This document shows, in pieces, positions 12,869 through 24,785 of a DNA stretch of 64,000 nucleotides (position 1 is the stretch's first letter; every line of letters begins with the position of its first letter). The notes under the pieces are model-generated. The model worked only from the letters and a program-made list of their open reading frames with translations, had not been told where the DNA came from and ran no database searches. A program made the translations under genes and the position numbers. The stretch comes from Sarcocystis neurona (lineage: Eukaryota; Apicomplexa; Conoidasida; Eucoccidiorida; Sarcocystidae): assembly GCA_000727475.1 (NCBI GenBank), contig KL647316.1:1157750-1221749 (forward strand), read 5' to 3'.

Positions 12869-15069
12869 CGCTTTTGCGTAGATCGTGACGTGTACTGTAT
12901 TAGACAGGCACTCCCGCGAGTGTTCAACAATGAAACACTGTCGTCTTGTTTCTCCATTCCGTCGTCCTTATTCTCGGTTTTCTCCTTGTTTAGCACCGTT
13001 GTTTACGTCGAAACACAGCTAGCCTGCCAGCAGACACATTCGTTTGCAGGACAGCGGAGGCCTCGAGTGGTGCTTATACGTGCCCACCACCAGATGTCTT
13101 CGTGACTTGTTGCGTCTGCTACTGTTTCTTTGCTTCTCTCTTCGCTTCCACGACTATTTCGTTGGAAGGCACGAGCACAGCTACGTAGCTAGGCTTACGC
13201 TCCAGCGATCTGCTCTTTCTCTTCCAAAAAGTACGGAATGAAAACACGACTCCTCTAATCTCTTGGCCCCCATCGAAGACGAGTAGATGATGTGTGAGAA
13301 GAGAAGCAGAGGTACCACGTTTTGACGTGTAAGGGTAGATGTGGTTGTAGACGTATTTTCGTAACATACGGAAAAAATGCCGTAGCCGTCTCCTCGTGTG
13401 CATGCGGCCATGGTAGCTATGGCAGCTGCCAGTGCACTGTTGTTCGCTTTACGTACGTGCGCGAAAGATTACTTGAGCTCAGCATCAATAACTGTAAGGT
13501 TGTCCGCATTCTGCTATTTCCCTAACGTTTCTTCTCGTGTCAGAAGAAGGTCAGTTGAGCTCACTCTACTCGTAGGACGATTCCTCTTCACCTCTTCTCT
13601 AAACGTTGTCACATTATACCACCGTAGTAGGTGTACTGTTGTTCACTACCTTTTCGAACGCACCGCGTGCACCTTGGTCGTTTCCGAGTGTTAACTAATT
13701 GATCTCGAGGTGTTGGATGTACGGGGAACTCTACTCTTCTCCTGGTTGTCTGTGTTGTGCGGGCGGCCGTCCGTCGCGAAGACATCATTATCATTTCTCT
13801 CGTGACTTAAGACAACTGCCGGACTTACCCCGTGGTTTTAACGACCACTCACGCATGTGTGAAGATATTAGAATTGAGAGGTGATTTAGGTATCCATAAT
13901 TTATGCGTCCATGCGTGACTGTATGAAAGGAGTTCTCGTAACGACACCTTTTTTCGCGGGTGTTCTTTGACTGCACTTCATAGTTCCTTTCTGACTCGAT
14001 CGTCTCCGCCGTTTGTTCCCTTTCACTTTCCGTCCTTCACTGGGTTTCGGGTTCCCGTCCGCATGTTCAGGCTGCTGGACCCTCTGGCATTTGAAAATGC
14101 CCCAGGTCTGCGTCTCACGCCATAATAATCACACACATCCCTGTGTCTGCGTACACATGCATACATAGCCTTAGCTAAGGCTGCAGTAGTGAATTCCTGT
14201 GCTCACGAATAGAATTCTCCTGCCTTGTCTCACACGGACGAACGACTACGGATGGTGTGCACACTGTACTTCCACGTTTTTTTTCGTTCCCGTCTATACA
14301 GTCCACTACGTATCGAACTGGGTATACGAATTCTAGCTGTGGACGTCGGCCTTAGATAACTCTACTGCATATTCGACTTCCAGGACTGCAGCGTCGTAGT
14401 CTTTCGCAAATCAGGTGTACGTGGACGTGATACGCGGCGGGTCTGCCGCCTAACCGTAGATCAGGTATAAGAAGCTTGACCGCGCACCGCCGTAGCTTCC
14501 GGTGGATGTTGCTTCGGCAGAAGCAGGGACGTCATGAACAAGCGAAACGGGAGGACAATTTATTTTACTTCTGTGAAGCAGCCAGTATAGCATATGTACA
14601 AGTCAACCACTGGTAGTGCGCATATGCGAAGCACGACAGGTGCATGTTTGTGGTATGTGGTCGATGAACGAAGCACTGGTTCTTCTGTCTCTCACTGCCT
14701 TTACTGTCTTTACATATTTGGGCATACTCTTTGCCCTTTACTATGCGGAGTCTCCTTTTCTTATGCTCCGAAAATACATGTTTCCCAAAAATATTTCGTC
14801 TTTCCAAAGCGATATTCCTCTATGAAACCTGCAGGACCTAGTGTACATACACAGGAAATAGTGCCTTCTGCGTTTCTTTTGTCAGGGCTTTTCTCGTTTC
14901 CCCCGCTTCAATGTCTGTGCTACACCTACTCAGGTATTTCCACGTGACACAGAAACATCGACGCCCCCATCCGCGTCGCTCTGCTGTGGCACTTTTTTCA
15001 GCTTTTAGTTCTGCAGTGGAGCTGCGGTGCTTCTCCAATATTTCATGGTCTGCATAGAAATGTTGTACG

Positions 15070-15772
15070 TTATGCAGTCTTGTGGAATCTTGCGGGTTCC
15101 TTAATTGGTGAGGCCGGGGAGCGTCGGTCATGAACGATGGTGATACACTGGACCACGGGGTGTACGTACATCCCGCGAGAACGCTTATTGCGATAAATGT
15201 TTTGTGGCAGCAGGAGAAGGCTGCGAGCGATTGGCTCTGTTTCAGGTATTTCTTGGGTAGTGAGGTCTTGAGTGTGTCTTCTACTGAAGCAGCGTGAGGT
15301 GTACAGACACTGCACGAGCTTGCATGTCGCGTGCGGAAACTTCCATACCCCGCAGTTGTGCCACTCGCCACACGTAGTGCTCATAAGCCTTTCTGGCATC
15401 GCGTTATTTTCGCAGCGGACGAGGCTCCTGAAGTTTCTGAATTCCTCTTTTTTTCTGGTGCAGATGTCCACGTGCCTCCACACCTGCGTGCGTCTGCAGG
15501 ACGTTTGTCACCGGTGGGCGGACAAGCAGCTTTTTCGAGGGGATGCGACGGCGAGGGGGCAGTGACTACATCTGTTGTGCCTGTATTCCCTGGCATGGTA
15601 AAGTGAGACACGAGGCAGCTGGGGTTGGTATGCACGTCTGTGGGATTAGTGAAGGTCCTCTACACACGAGTACGGAAGTTGTTTTGAGGATCAAGACTTC
15701 TCTCGCGAAGTAAACCGCAGTCTGCGAGTTTTCCCCGGCGGAGGAAGCCTCAGAACGTGCTGCAGGAACCAT
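15070..15772 (-). CDS. Candidate two-exon protein (170 aa), divergent from AP3B
   Basis: Exon 1 is 15772-15674 (ATG, 33 codons, MVPAARSEASSAGENSQTAV, donor GTACTC). Exon 2 is 15483-15070 (137 codons and stop, acceptor CACGCAG). Both are phase 0 around a 190-base intron. Exon 2 is Cys-rich, with TTCGEWHNCGVWKFPHATCK and later LLLLPQNIYRNKRSRGMYVH. No family is recognised. The opposite strand also has a long open frame here (15331-15606), and the region is GC-rich, so chance openness cannot be excluded. The start lies 460 bases from the AP3B ATG in divergent orientation. Confidence 0.33.
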
Positions 15773-16160
15773 GCTGATTTCATTACACCGGGAGATTATC
15801 GAGGAGAGGCAGCCCTACGTGGAAAGGATGAACACCCGAGGTGCTACTCGTTTCATTTGAAGAAGAAGAAGGGTTCCGTGGCGTTCGAGACTGCGCGTAT
15901 TCAAACATGTATGTGTGTCTATCTGTGTGTATATGCGTAGGTGTCCAGCATACGTCGAGAAGGACAGAGGCAAGACTGAGGTGACGTCCAAACACACGTG
16001 TGCTCCTCTACGCGGATAGACACAGATGTGTATACCCAGACCGATAAGAACAGCAAGACTGTATGAAGTGTTCGCATGTCTGTAGTATGGATAATCGTTG
16101 TGGCAGGGGCGTGCGGGAACACGACCCGCAGTATATGTAGCAGCCGCATGTGCAGTAGCC

Positions 16161-16186
16161 GTGTGTGTGTGTGTGTGTATGTGTGG
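16161..16186. repeat. (GT)n tract just upstream of AP3B
   Basis: Nine GT units then TATGTGTG, about 45 bases before the AP3B ATG. It probably lies in the 5' leader. Confidence 0.8.
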
Positions 16187-16232
16187 CCCTGTTGTGTCGG
16201 GGTCTGTTCTTTTTTTGGCTGGGGTGTCGAAC

Positions 16233-19200
16233 ATGTCAGCCCTGGTGCCTTTGATGACGTCGACGGGTCCGTTGCTGGACCGGGCGTCGGCGGGGGTGCG
16301 AGCGTTGATGAATGCCGTGAGCAGGAGGGAGGGAGAGTATTTTGAAGAGGGACACTTCAGCGCTTCACAGGTGAAGAAGGAGTTGCAGGATGCAAGTGTG
16401 GAAGCGAAAGTGCGTGCTTTGAAGCGCCTGCTGGCTGCGCATGCATCGGGTGTGGACGTCTCTGGGTTGTTGCCTGAGGTGGTCAAGGCGATAGCGGTGC
16501 CGTCTTTGGAGCTGAAGCGACTGGTGTATCTTTTTTTGATTCTGCATGCCGAGACCAGCCGTGGCGTGGCTCTTCTCTCGATCAACTCGTTTCAGAAGGA
16601 TCTGGCCGACCGCAACCAAATCATTCGTGCCACTGCCTTAAAGGCGCTGGCGTCGATACGCCTTCTGGAGGTCGTGCAGCTGCTAATGGCTGCGCTGCGC
16701 CGGGCTGCTGCGGACTCGTCGCCCTTTGTTAGACGCACCGCGGCTCAGTGTGTCATGAAGATATTCACACTAGACTCCGACCAGTTTCAGGAGCTGCAGA
16801 AAATCGTCTTGGCCCTACTCAAAGATGTGGAAATATCCGTAGTAGGCGCTGCGCTAGTTGCGTTTCGTGACCTCTGCTTGCGACACGGCGCTGCGGACTG
16901 CCTGCGGTACCACGAGTCGCAGCTGCCTCCAGAGCAGCAGCATCACGAAGGATACCTGCAGCTATGCCTTGAAGAGCAGCAGCAGGAAGGCAGCACATTT
17001 TTGGAAGGGCAGCGGTGCCTCTCGCGGCCGCCACCAAGTGCCTGCAGCGAGAACGGGGGAAGAGACGCTTCAGGAGACGCAGCGAGGCAGCGAACTGATG
17101 CAGGACGAGTCGAGAACGGGGTTAACGAAGAGCAGGAGAATGCCGAGGTGCGATGGCGCACAGATGCGAAGCTGCAGGGCAGATGGAACTGCCAGAAAGA
17201 CGGAGGACGTGCAACCGACGGTGGCGATGGAGTCCGCGCGGCGACGGCCACAGACGCTGTAGCTGCAACAGCAGCCAGTTCAAAGATGTTGCGTCGTCAC
17301 CGAGAGACTGGTCACATGAAATCCTGTGCTACCGCTGCGACGAAGTGGAGGAACTTCAAGGCCCAGGCGTGTGCACTGGCGCTCCTGCATCAGCACTACA
17401 GGCGTTTGCAAGAGTCGATGTTGCAGCTCGAACCGTTCGCTCAGGTAGTCGCTGTTGATTTGTTTCTCCGTTATGCGCGGCTTTTCTTCGCCGAACCAGC
17501 AGCAGCCTTCAGAAGGAAGCAGCAGCAGCAGCAGAGAACGCAGGAAGCAGAGCGACAGGAGAGCGAACGGGAGAAGCGGTCCGGCGGGGAAAGCAAGGGA
17601 CGTTTGACCGGTGTCACTCCCTCTGGCAACAGCACGGCCAGAGGTGCAAGAAGCGGCGTCCAGTTTGCCGCTGGTGATACTCTCACGTTTGAGAAGATGG
17701 TTGAAGAGTCGAGCGCTAATCCTCTTCCCGCAGATCTGCGGCTGTTTCTGTGGAATTTGGGTCAACTGTTGTATTCAGAGAGTGTGGCAGTAGTTGCAGC
17801 AGTGGTTGCGGCGTTTTACCACTTGCTGCCTGCTGCAGCGTGGAAGCCGCTAGTTCACCCGCTGTTGCGGTGTATATACACTTCGTCTGTGGAGTTTCAA
17901 GAACCGCTGCTGCATATCGCAGCCGCGCTGGCTGCAGCGGCTCCGTCACTGTTTCTGCCACATTTTCGCACTTTCTTCCTGGCCTATAACGACCCCCCGT
18001 GTGTGAAGCAGGGCAAGCTGCTGGTGTTGCGACGCCTGCTCTTTTCTCCACACTTCGCTTCGGCAGCTGCTGCAGCAGAGGAATCGGCCACGCTGCCTCC
18101 ACTTCTACTGCAGGAACTTTGCACGTATATTCGCTGGCCAGGAGACCCGCTGCTGCTGTCCACGTGCTTCAACTTTCTTGTGAATATCGCACTGCGCTTC
18201 CCCTCTGGTCAGTCTGCGTGTATGCAGATTTTCGTGCAGCTGCTGGATACGCCACCCTCCTGCAGTCTGGCCTCGGAGGCTATCCTGGGTCTGCAAGTGC
18301 TTTTGCAGCAGCAACAGGAGCGACTGCAGCATCAGCAGCAGCGGCTGCAGCAGGAGCGAGGCTGTGTTGCTGCGGGTGGTGCAATGGAGGTAAGCGGCAC
18401 TGCCGAGTGGACGGAGGAGAAAGCGAGTTTTCGAGCCGCAGAACTCAAGAAGAAGCAGTCAGGAGGAAGGCAACAGCTCGGCTGGTTGGTCCTTCAGTTA
18501 GCCATCCACCTCAGTCGAGTGGTACAGGGAGCGGCGGCAAGGGCTTCCATCGTCTGGATTGTTGGTGAGTATCAACGAGAAGTGGGGTGGGTAGCGGCAG
18601 ACATTTTTCGCCAGCTGGCAAGCAACTTCAAAGAAGAACCAGGAGAAGTAAAGCTTCAAATTTTGTTACTCGGCCTCAAGGTGTGGGCGCTGCACTGGGA
18701 CAACAAACAACGGCTGAAAGAGCGAGCGCAGCAGCAAGGTCGTTTCTCTGCCACGGGTGCGGAAAGGGAACCAAAAAATGTGACGGCTGCGGCAGAAACA
18801 GCCGCCGCGGCTGCAGCAGCAGGGGGCGGAAGCGAGAGTGTGGCTACATATGAAGGCAGCTGGAGTGCGTTGATACACAACGGTGTCCGCCCTACTGCTG
18901 CTGCTGCCAGCCAAGTCGGGGGTCAACAGCAGCAGCATCAGGAGAGAGCGTGGCTGCAGGCGGGGGCAGCAGAGGAAGCGCAGCAGAAGGCAGGGAACAG
19001 AGCGTGTGAAGCGAGGCTGCAGGAGAAACAGCCCCAAGAGAGGGAAGAAGAACAATTTCATTTGCTCCCACCACCGACTCCGGAAGAGAGTGCAGCAGCG
19101 TTTCCAAGGATTGATCGCATGCTCAAGTACGTCTGTGAGGCAGCGTCGTTCGACGCGAGTTACGACGTGAGAGACGTAGCCCGCCTGTACTTCGCCCTGA

Positions 19201-20768
19201 CCCGTCTAGCTCTTGCTAGCGAGAGAGAAACCTTTCACGGACGCCGCGGGAACAGCGACAACGGAGAGAGCAGCCCGCCTTCCAGCTACAACAGGAGTAG
19301 TACGAGTAGTAGCGGCAACGGCAGTCGCTGCAACACGTCCCACAATCCCCTCAACACTCCCACAGAGAACAGCAACAATGATAAGGGCAGCAAGCCCCAC
19401 TACGTCGGCGACAGTAGGAGCATCGGAGAGGGTCGCAGTGAAGCGACAACAGCAGGAGAGAACGCAGGCAATGTGCCGCATGTGTTGGAAGGACTCGCTG
19501 GCTGTGGAGGCCAGATGTTTAAGAACGCAAGTCCAAAAGCCTTGATGGACATGAGTAATTTCGCACAAAAATACATGCGTACGCTGGCCAAGGGACCTGC
19601 AAGAGGAGGGCAAAGGAGTAAGCCGCGACCGCAGCACAGCCCTAATATCCGGCATCCTGGTGGAGCCTTGGCGGGCACTGCAGCTGCAGCAGCCGCTCCC
19701 TCCTCGGAAAGCGAGAAAAAGTCTGAATCTGCCTTCGATTTCCCCAGCGAAAGAGGGAATTCCGGAGGCAGGAACAGCACCATGGTGAGGAGCCGTTCTC
19801 CAAGCACCAGCAACAGCGGGAGTAACGGCAGCGGGAGGAGCAGCAGCAGCGGCGCGTCCACTGCAGACGACTACCCGTCCTCTTGTATGGGGGAAGATCA
19901 GGAAGCGAGAGAAAACTTTGCAGGTCAATCTTCTGCTTTGTTGCTTGGATCACTGTCAGAGTTGCTGGGGGAGCGCGTGCGCGGTTACATTGATTTGCCG
20001 CCGTTTGCTGTTGCAGACTCTTCCGACGAACTCCGCAGAGTCGAACAGACAGCTGCTCCACCGGAGCTGGCGCAGTGTCTGATGCGTGGGAGGGCTGCTG
20101 CTCCTGCAGGTGGGGAGCGAAACAGCACGCTCTCGACCAATTTCTACATGGACGTCCAAGACGTAAAAGCGATTTCTTCGGAAGATATAGTGGTCAAGAG
20201 AAGCGCTGCTGCGTTGATGGGTAGAGACGGCAATACCAAGGCAGAGTTCACGCCTCTCGACCTCGACTCCTTCTACGCTGAGGACTTGCAGAGCAACGGC
20301 GTTGCTGGAGTGGTCCCATCAGTTCTGCAAAACGTACGTGATGCTCCTGCTGCTGCTTCTTTTGCTACAGCTTTAACACCAACAAGTGCAACGTCTGTTC
20401 AAGGAAATGCAAATTCTTACCCTCCTGCACCTGCAAGCAACACACTTTTTGCCTCCGCCAGCGTTATTGCCAGCGAAACCTTTCCTAGAGGACAGCAAGA
20501 AGAGCATTTGCAGCAGCAGCAGCAGAGTCTGTGGGATATGTTTGGAGAGGCGCACGTGCCAGAGCTCCACAACGGCGAACGGGTTGTACAGCAACGGCAA
20601 CAAAACAGTGAGGGTCAGAGTATGGCGCAGTATGATGATAAAGTTGCCAGTGACTTCTTAAGTGTAGACGGGGCACTCGAAGCAGGTTGCGTAAGCGTGA
20701 TGGCTGACCAGGTCAGAGGACGGGGAGGAGGGGTGGCTATCGCTGGTGAAGACGAAGAAAGCGATTAA
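16233..20768 (+). CDS. AP3B: AP-3 complex subunit beta, single exon (1511 aa)
   Basis: Large subunit of the AP-3 adaptor, the coat that sorts cargo from Golgi/endosomes to lysosome-related organelles. The adaptin trunk is clear: a helical repeat start near residue 50 (ELQDASVEAKVRALKRLL), the LALLSISTFQ-like block VALLSINSFQKDLADRNQII near residues 111-130, QVVAVDLFLRYARLFF near 404, and the typical VVQGAAARASIVWIVGEYQ near 764. Between these are low-complexity insertions: acidic/Gln/Arg-rich around 256-370, poly-Gln near 430 and 690, Ala-rich near 850, and a long Ser/Asn/Gly-rich hinge from about 1000. The C-terminal third is poorly conserved and an ear domain is not obvious. The frame is open 45 codons further up, but that stretch lacks an ATG and is Cys/Val repeat; the ATG at 16233 gives the natural N-terminus. 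It is intronless, unlike its neighbours. It is about 400 residues longer than animal AP-3 beta because of the insertions. Confidence 0.93.
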   Translation: MSALVPLMTSTGPLLDRASAGVRALMNAVSRREGEYFEEGHFSASQVKKELQDASVEAKVRALKRLLAAHASGVDVSGLLPEVVKAIAVPSLELKRLVYLFLILHAETSRGVALLSINSFQKDLADRNQIIRATALKALASIRLLEVVQLLMAALRRAAADSSPFVRRTAAQCVMKIFTLDSDQFQELQKIVLALLKDVEISVVGAALVAFRDLCLRHGAADCLRYHESQLPPEQQHHEGYLQLCLEEQQQEGSTFLEGQRCLSRPPPSACSENGGRDASGDAARQRTDAGRVENGVNEEQENAEVRWRTDAKLQGRWNCQKDGGRATDGGDGVRAATATDAVAATAASSKMLRRHRETGHMKSCATAATKWRNFKAQACALALLHQHYRRLQESMLQLEPFAQVVAVDLFLRYARLFFAEPAAAFRRKQQQQQRTQEAERQESEREKRSGGESKGRLTGVTPSGNSTARGARSGVQFAAGDTLTFEKMVEESSANPLPADLRLFLWNLGQLLYSESVAVVAAVVAAFYHLLPAAAWKPLVHPLLRCIYTSSVEFQEPLLHIAAALAAAAPSLFLPHFRTFFLAYNDPPCVKQGKLLVLRRLLFSPHFASAAAAAEESATLPPLLLQELCTYIRWPGDPLLLSTCFNFLVNIALRFPSGQSACMQIFVQLLDTPPSCSLASEAILGLQVLLQQQQERLQHQQQRLQQERGCVAAGGAMEVSGTAEWTEEKASFRAAELKKKQSGGRQQLGWLVLQLAIHLSRVVQGAAARASIVWIVGEYQREVGWVAADIFRQLASNFKEEPGEVKLQILLLGLKVWALHWDNKQRLKERAQQQGRFSATGAEREPKNVTAAAETAAAAAAAGGGSESVATYEGSWSALIHNGVRPTAAAASQVGGQQQQHQERAWLQAGAAEEAQQKAGNRACEARLQEKQPQEREEEQFHLLPPPTPEESAAAFPRIDRMLKYVCEAASFDASYDVRDVARLYFALTRLALASERETFHGRRGNSDNGESSPPSSYNRSSTSSSGNGSRCNTSHNPLNTPTENSNNDKGSKPHYVGDSRSIGEGRSEATTAGENAGNVPHVLEGLAGCGGQMFKNASPKALMDMSNFAQKYMRTLAKGPARGGQRSKPRPQHSPNIRHPGGALAGTAAAAAAPSSESEKKSESAFDFPSERGNSGGRNSTMVRSRSPSTSNSGSNGSGRSSSSGASTADDYPSSCMGEDQEARENFAGQSSALLLGSLSELLGERVRGYIDLPPFAVADSSDELRRVEQTAAPPELAQCLMRGRAAAPAGGERNSTLSTNFYMDVQDVKAISSEDIVVKRSAAALMGRDGNTKAEFTPLDLDSFYAEDLQSNGVAGVVPSVLQNVRDAPAAASFATALTPTSATSVQGNANSYPPAPASNTLFASASVIASETFPRGQQEEHLQQQQQSLWDMFGEAHVPELHNGERVVQQRQQNSEGQSMAQYDDKVASDFLSVDGALEAGCVSVMADQVRGRGGGVAIAGEDEESD

Positions 20769-23700
20769 GAGAAGGAGTTTGGTGAAGCAAATGCCCAGTC
20801 ACCTGGATTAAAAGAGGACGCTGTTGATTTGTAACAAAATTGTAATCCGTTGATCTTATTTCATAGCAGCGGAGTGGCAAATAACGGTCTCCAGAAGCAC
20901 TCAGAAACAATTGCAAGTGAAGCGTTCTGAACTTCCGGCGAAACCCTTTTTCGCAGGGATGAAGCGAAGGCGTTGGCATTGAAAAGAACAGTATCAGCAA
21001 TACATACAACGGCTTGCAGACAGTTGGTAGCTAGATGAGGGGCAATAGTCGTAGAGCATATCAGGAGCAGTGGGCAGGTTTGCTTTTTCGTTCAGACATA
21101 GTTCACAAAGCGTACATGATTTCTCTTGAGAACTATTTTGCTGTGAACTGTTTCCCTTTCGACGACAGAAGAATTTGGGTTTTACGTGTGCTCGTAGTTT
21201 TCGTTGTACAATCCCCCATATCTGTGGGCTCGCACCTGTACTGTCCCTTCCGTAGCTCGTTGTTCAAATACGCAGTGAAGTCACACTAGAGAGGAGGGGT
21301 GACTATTGTGAGAGTGCCATTGCGAACATACCTGGTGCCCTCGCTTTTGTTGGAGCTCGTCGATAACGACCGCTGGTGAAGGCGGCAGACGGATAAACCG
21401 GCGTGCACATACACAGGTGCGTGCGTCCGCGTGAGTGTCGCCCCTCATACTTAGGCTGACTAACATTTCACGCTGGCAAATACTCCTGCGCAAAGGCTTA
21501 GTAGGAAGGAGGCTTCTCGCGGCACACACATCTATGTGTGCATAAGTATACACCTCTACGTAAGGCTACGCATTCAGCGGCGGTCACGTTCAGCACAGGA
21601 CACGGCCGCCAAAGGCCGTGGCGGCGCGTTTGTGCTGTACTGTCTTGACCTTTCTTATTCACTGCCCTGATTGATTTGAGAAGTGCTGACACGCCGCGAG
21701 CTCTTGACTTCAAGGATTCACGTTTTTTGTAGTATTTGAGATATTTTCCACTGAAAATTCTGCTTCTTGTGTACGCTGGGGGGGGAGAGCTCTCTCGTGG
21801 ATCGCTTGCACGCGTGCGCTAAGGTGAATATTACAAGCGAATACATATATATATATATGTACATACGTACATAAACATGAGTAAATAACTAGGCGTGAAA
21901 TGCCGCATAGCTTGGAAACTCGTGTGTTTTGAGCTCTACATTTTATGCTTTCGTGAGGCATAAGACATTCTGTTAGCGTGCTGAGAGAGCTGCCTTTTAG
22001 GAAAGTGTGTTCAACCGTCCTTACAAAACTGGGACGTGTTGTTTCGAGCAACCCGACGTCACGCGATGTTTCCGCTGGTGCGGATGTGGTGGTCAGAGCT
22101 CAATTTGACGTGCTGGCTCTGTATTGAATTTTGCGACGGTCACAACTAGCACGTATGTGCTATACCCACGGACTCTGCAGTCAAGAAGCAGCCGAAGCAA
22201 TTACTGACGCAGGCATGTACAAGTAAACTGCCGCCAACGAAAAATCCCGTTTAAATGCTGTTATTCAAACGGTCTGCACCTTTGTATTTAGTCGTCCACC
22301 AGTGCGTCTAGGCTTTGCTGTGGCCCCTTTCGGAGGATGTGGAGTATCCTTGGCTAGTACTAGTGGCATTAAAAGATACGGTAACAAATGTGGTGGATGC
22401 ACGGCGTGTTCAGCAACACGGTTAGGCCTTCACCAATGCTCATGGACAGATTTATGGTTTACGGCAGGCCGTAGCCGTGCACTCGGCAACTGTGTAGCAC
22501 TTTTGAGCCTAAAGCGTCTTCAAGAAGTGTTTTTCAGGCACTAACGTGTACCCATCGACGAGTGGCTACGGGCAAGCGGCAAGATAGAACACTCACAGCG
22601 TTCGATGCATCTTCCATACACACAGATGGCAAGATAGTCCGTTAGCGCGTATCGCTATCTTTGTAGCGGTTGCACTAAAAGGTGTACCCTTGAGAAACTG
22701 GTTTCCGTAGGACGCATGAACCTTTACGGAGGGGCACCTCCGTGAGTATCCACGGCAGTCACGAGCTTGTAGATTTCCAGCCTGTGTCCGAAAGAGACTG
22801 GAGCGTTTCGACATTAGCAAAGCAAAGCAACTGTGCAGTTCAAGGTGAAAAGGTGATGTCAGGTCACAGCCGGGCTACACCCCTCGTTGTGGCGTGAAAA
22901 ACGTCCACTGCCGGCTACTTGGCAACATACACGTTTACACAGATATAGGAGCTGGTAAGCATTCCGTAGAAAGCTACAGTGTTTCCGTTACATGTGAGCA
23001 GCCCACCTGCAGAATTGCCCCCACTGTACTGTCCTCATCTGTCTACGCCTGACACTCTGGTTGGCTTTTCAAAGTCTGCTGGAATGGCATCCGCTACCAG
23101 CACGCAAGGCTGCACTTTTTTTGCTCACACGTAGGCGTGCCAATAGGGACGCCTACGCCTTCTGCCTGCTTGTTACTAGGCTTTCTCTCAGCCTGGGGAA
23201 CTCTGCCGACAGCAAAATTTTGCGTCAGACGTGGTCTTCCTCAGTTCTGCACCGTGGGAGCTGAACACTTATTACTTCGTTCAAGCGTAGGGCATAATTC
23301 TATATTCTGTTCTAGTTACCCATGCTGACGATATCTTACCTTGCCAAAAAGACCTATATATATGTGTGTATATATATGTATGTATGTATATATGTATATA
23401 TCTATGTAGACATATATATGTGTATGTAGAAACAGGCTGACTCGTCAATTGTGGATAGCTGCGAGACAGAAGTTATCGATCGCCAACAGCGGCGGGGCAC
23501 ACGTATGGTTTTTCATGGTAAACAGTTTGGTGCGCCTTCCTCCCTGCGTCCACTGGTTGGGTCTTTGATGAAAAGAAGGATAAGGAATGAATAAATCTCC
23601 ATTACCTGTTAACGCGGCCCTCCTTGCTACCGCTGACTACGGGAAAGCGCTTGTCAGGAGGACGCCTCTGCAAAGAAGCAATCAAGTGAAACTTGCTCAA

Positions 23701-24785
23701 GAGAAGTAAGTTTGTAGACAGCCTGCTTCTAAACGGATGTCTTTCTCGACGCGTCGTCTACTGACGTCTGAAGATGTGCAGTTCTGTGTATGCTACTCTT
23801 GCGCAACCGGACTTTAAATTTGCTGTTGGTGTTACGTGCATACGTCTCCACTGCTTTTCCGCTTTCGACTCACCCTGTGGAAATTGTAACAACTTGTAGG
23901 CTGTCCGTCAGCTCTTCACGAAGAAACATCGCAGAGGAAAGAGTGAATGACGTACATTGAGGGCGACTCAATGCAGCAAGGTTAGGCAAGGTGGGACAGC
24001 AGCTCGCCCCACAGAAAGACACAGAGAGCATTCAGGAAAATACGGCTCTTCTTTTCAGATAATGCACTCGCATGCTGGATTGCGTTCTCGGTGAGTAAAT
24101 GGGGTGGTTAGCGTGGAACACGTTTACCAAGGAGGAAAGATCATGCCGCGTCGGTCAAGGGGTTCATGAAAATTACATGCGAAATACTTGCTTGCCTAGC
24201 CTTGCTAACGTATACTGTGTAATTGGTTCTCGTGGGTTCGTTCTTTCGTGCTGGTCTTTGGAATAAGATCACCCATCGCGGAGACGTTTATTTGCTTGTG
24301 TGCACCGTCCCTTGCACGCCCCGCAGTGGTCGTAAACAATGTGTAGTGCTTTTTTCCAGGTACAGCTACTTGGCAGCGTGGTAACGCATTATTTTCTGCT
24401 TTCCGCAGTGAGTTCATCGCTCCGGCGTCGGGCGGCAACATTGCCAAGGTATTAGTGTAAATCGCTGCATGCCTCCATCTCCGTACGTGTTAGCTGACAA
24501 GTGTGGGTGTAAACCTGGAGTCGATCGGTCTTCTGCTATTGCAGTCCCGATTCTACCGCTATTCCTCTTGACGGTTTTTTTAGGTTGGAAGCTGTCAAAT
24601 ACACCACAGTGATTATCGTAAAAAAGTGTACTGGTTAATCTCCCGACTGTGTTGTTCTCTATTCCCTGTAAGTTGTTAACTTCTTGATTTATGAGAAAGA
24701 GGGAACGTCGCGCACTGCTAGAGAGTGCTGATGTACACAAGCAAGTGTAAACATCCGCAAGAGAAAACTTGTTCGATCAGCATAC
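20769..24785. other. Intergenic stretch, no supported gene
   Basis: Repeat-poor sequence apart from TA runs at 21840-21860 and 23354-23430. A 7-bp inverted repeat (ACGGAGG, loop GGCA) lies at 22726-22743. Short open frames on both strands lack recognisable content; an open minus frame at 24205-24447 may belong to the candidate gene above it. Confidence 0.45.
23354..23430. repeat. (TA)n/(TATG)n microsatellite
   Basis: Alternating TATATG and TATGTATG units inside the repeat-poor segment. Confidence 0.85.

Larger units (their letters stand above)
9783..15069. other. Long intergenic stretch with isolated exon-like pieces
   Basis: Besides the listed repeats, hairpins and tentative ORF, it has a good donor (GTACGT after 12471) ending open frames such as RRVVQQEEQQRRFLIARRRQ, and an ATG frame at 13410 (MVAMAAASALLFALR) ending in a GTACGT donor that could be a signal peptide. 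Partner exons were not found. Confidence 0.4.

Noticed and set aside
14838..15371. 177-aa minus-strand frame with HFYADHEILEKHRSSTAELK
   Set aside because: It overlaps the better supported two-exon candidate in another frame and no splice borders were found.
16943..19928. Several minus-strand and shifted frames of 100-240 aa under AP3B
   Set aside because: Shadows of the AP3B coding repeats; Ser/Cys/Leu-rich with no independent start or splice support.
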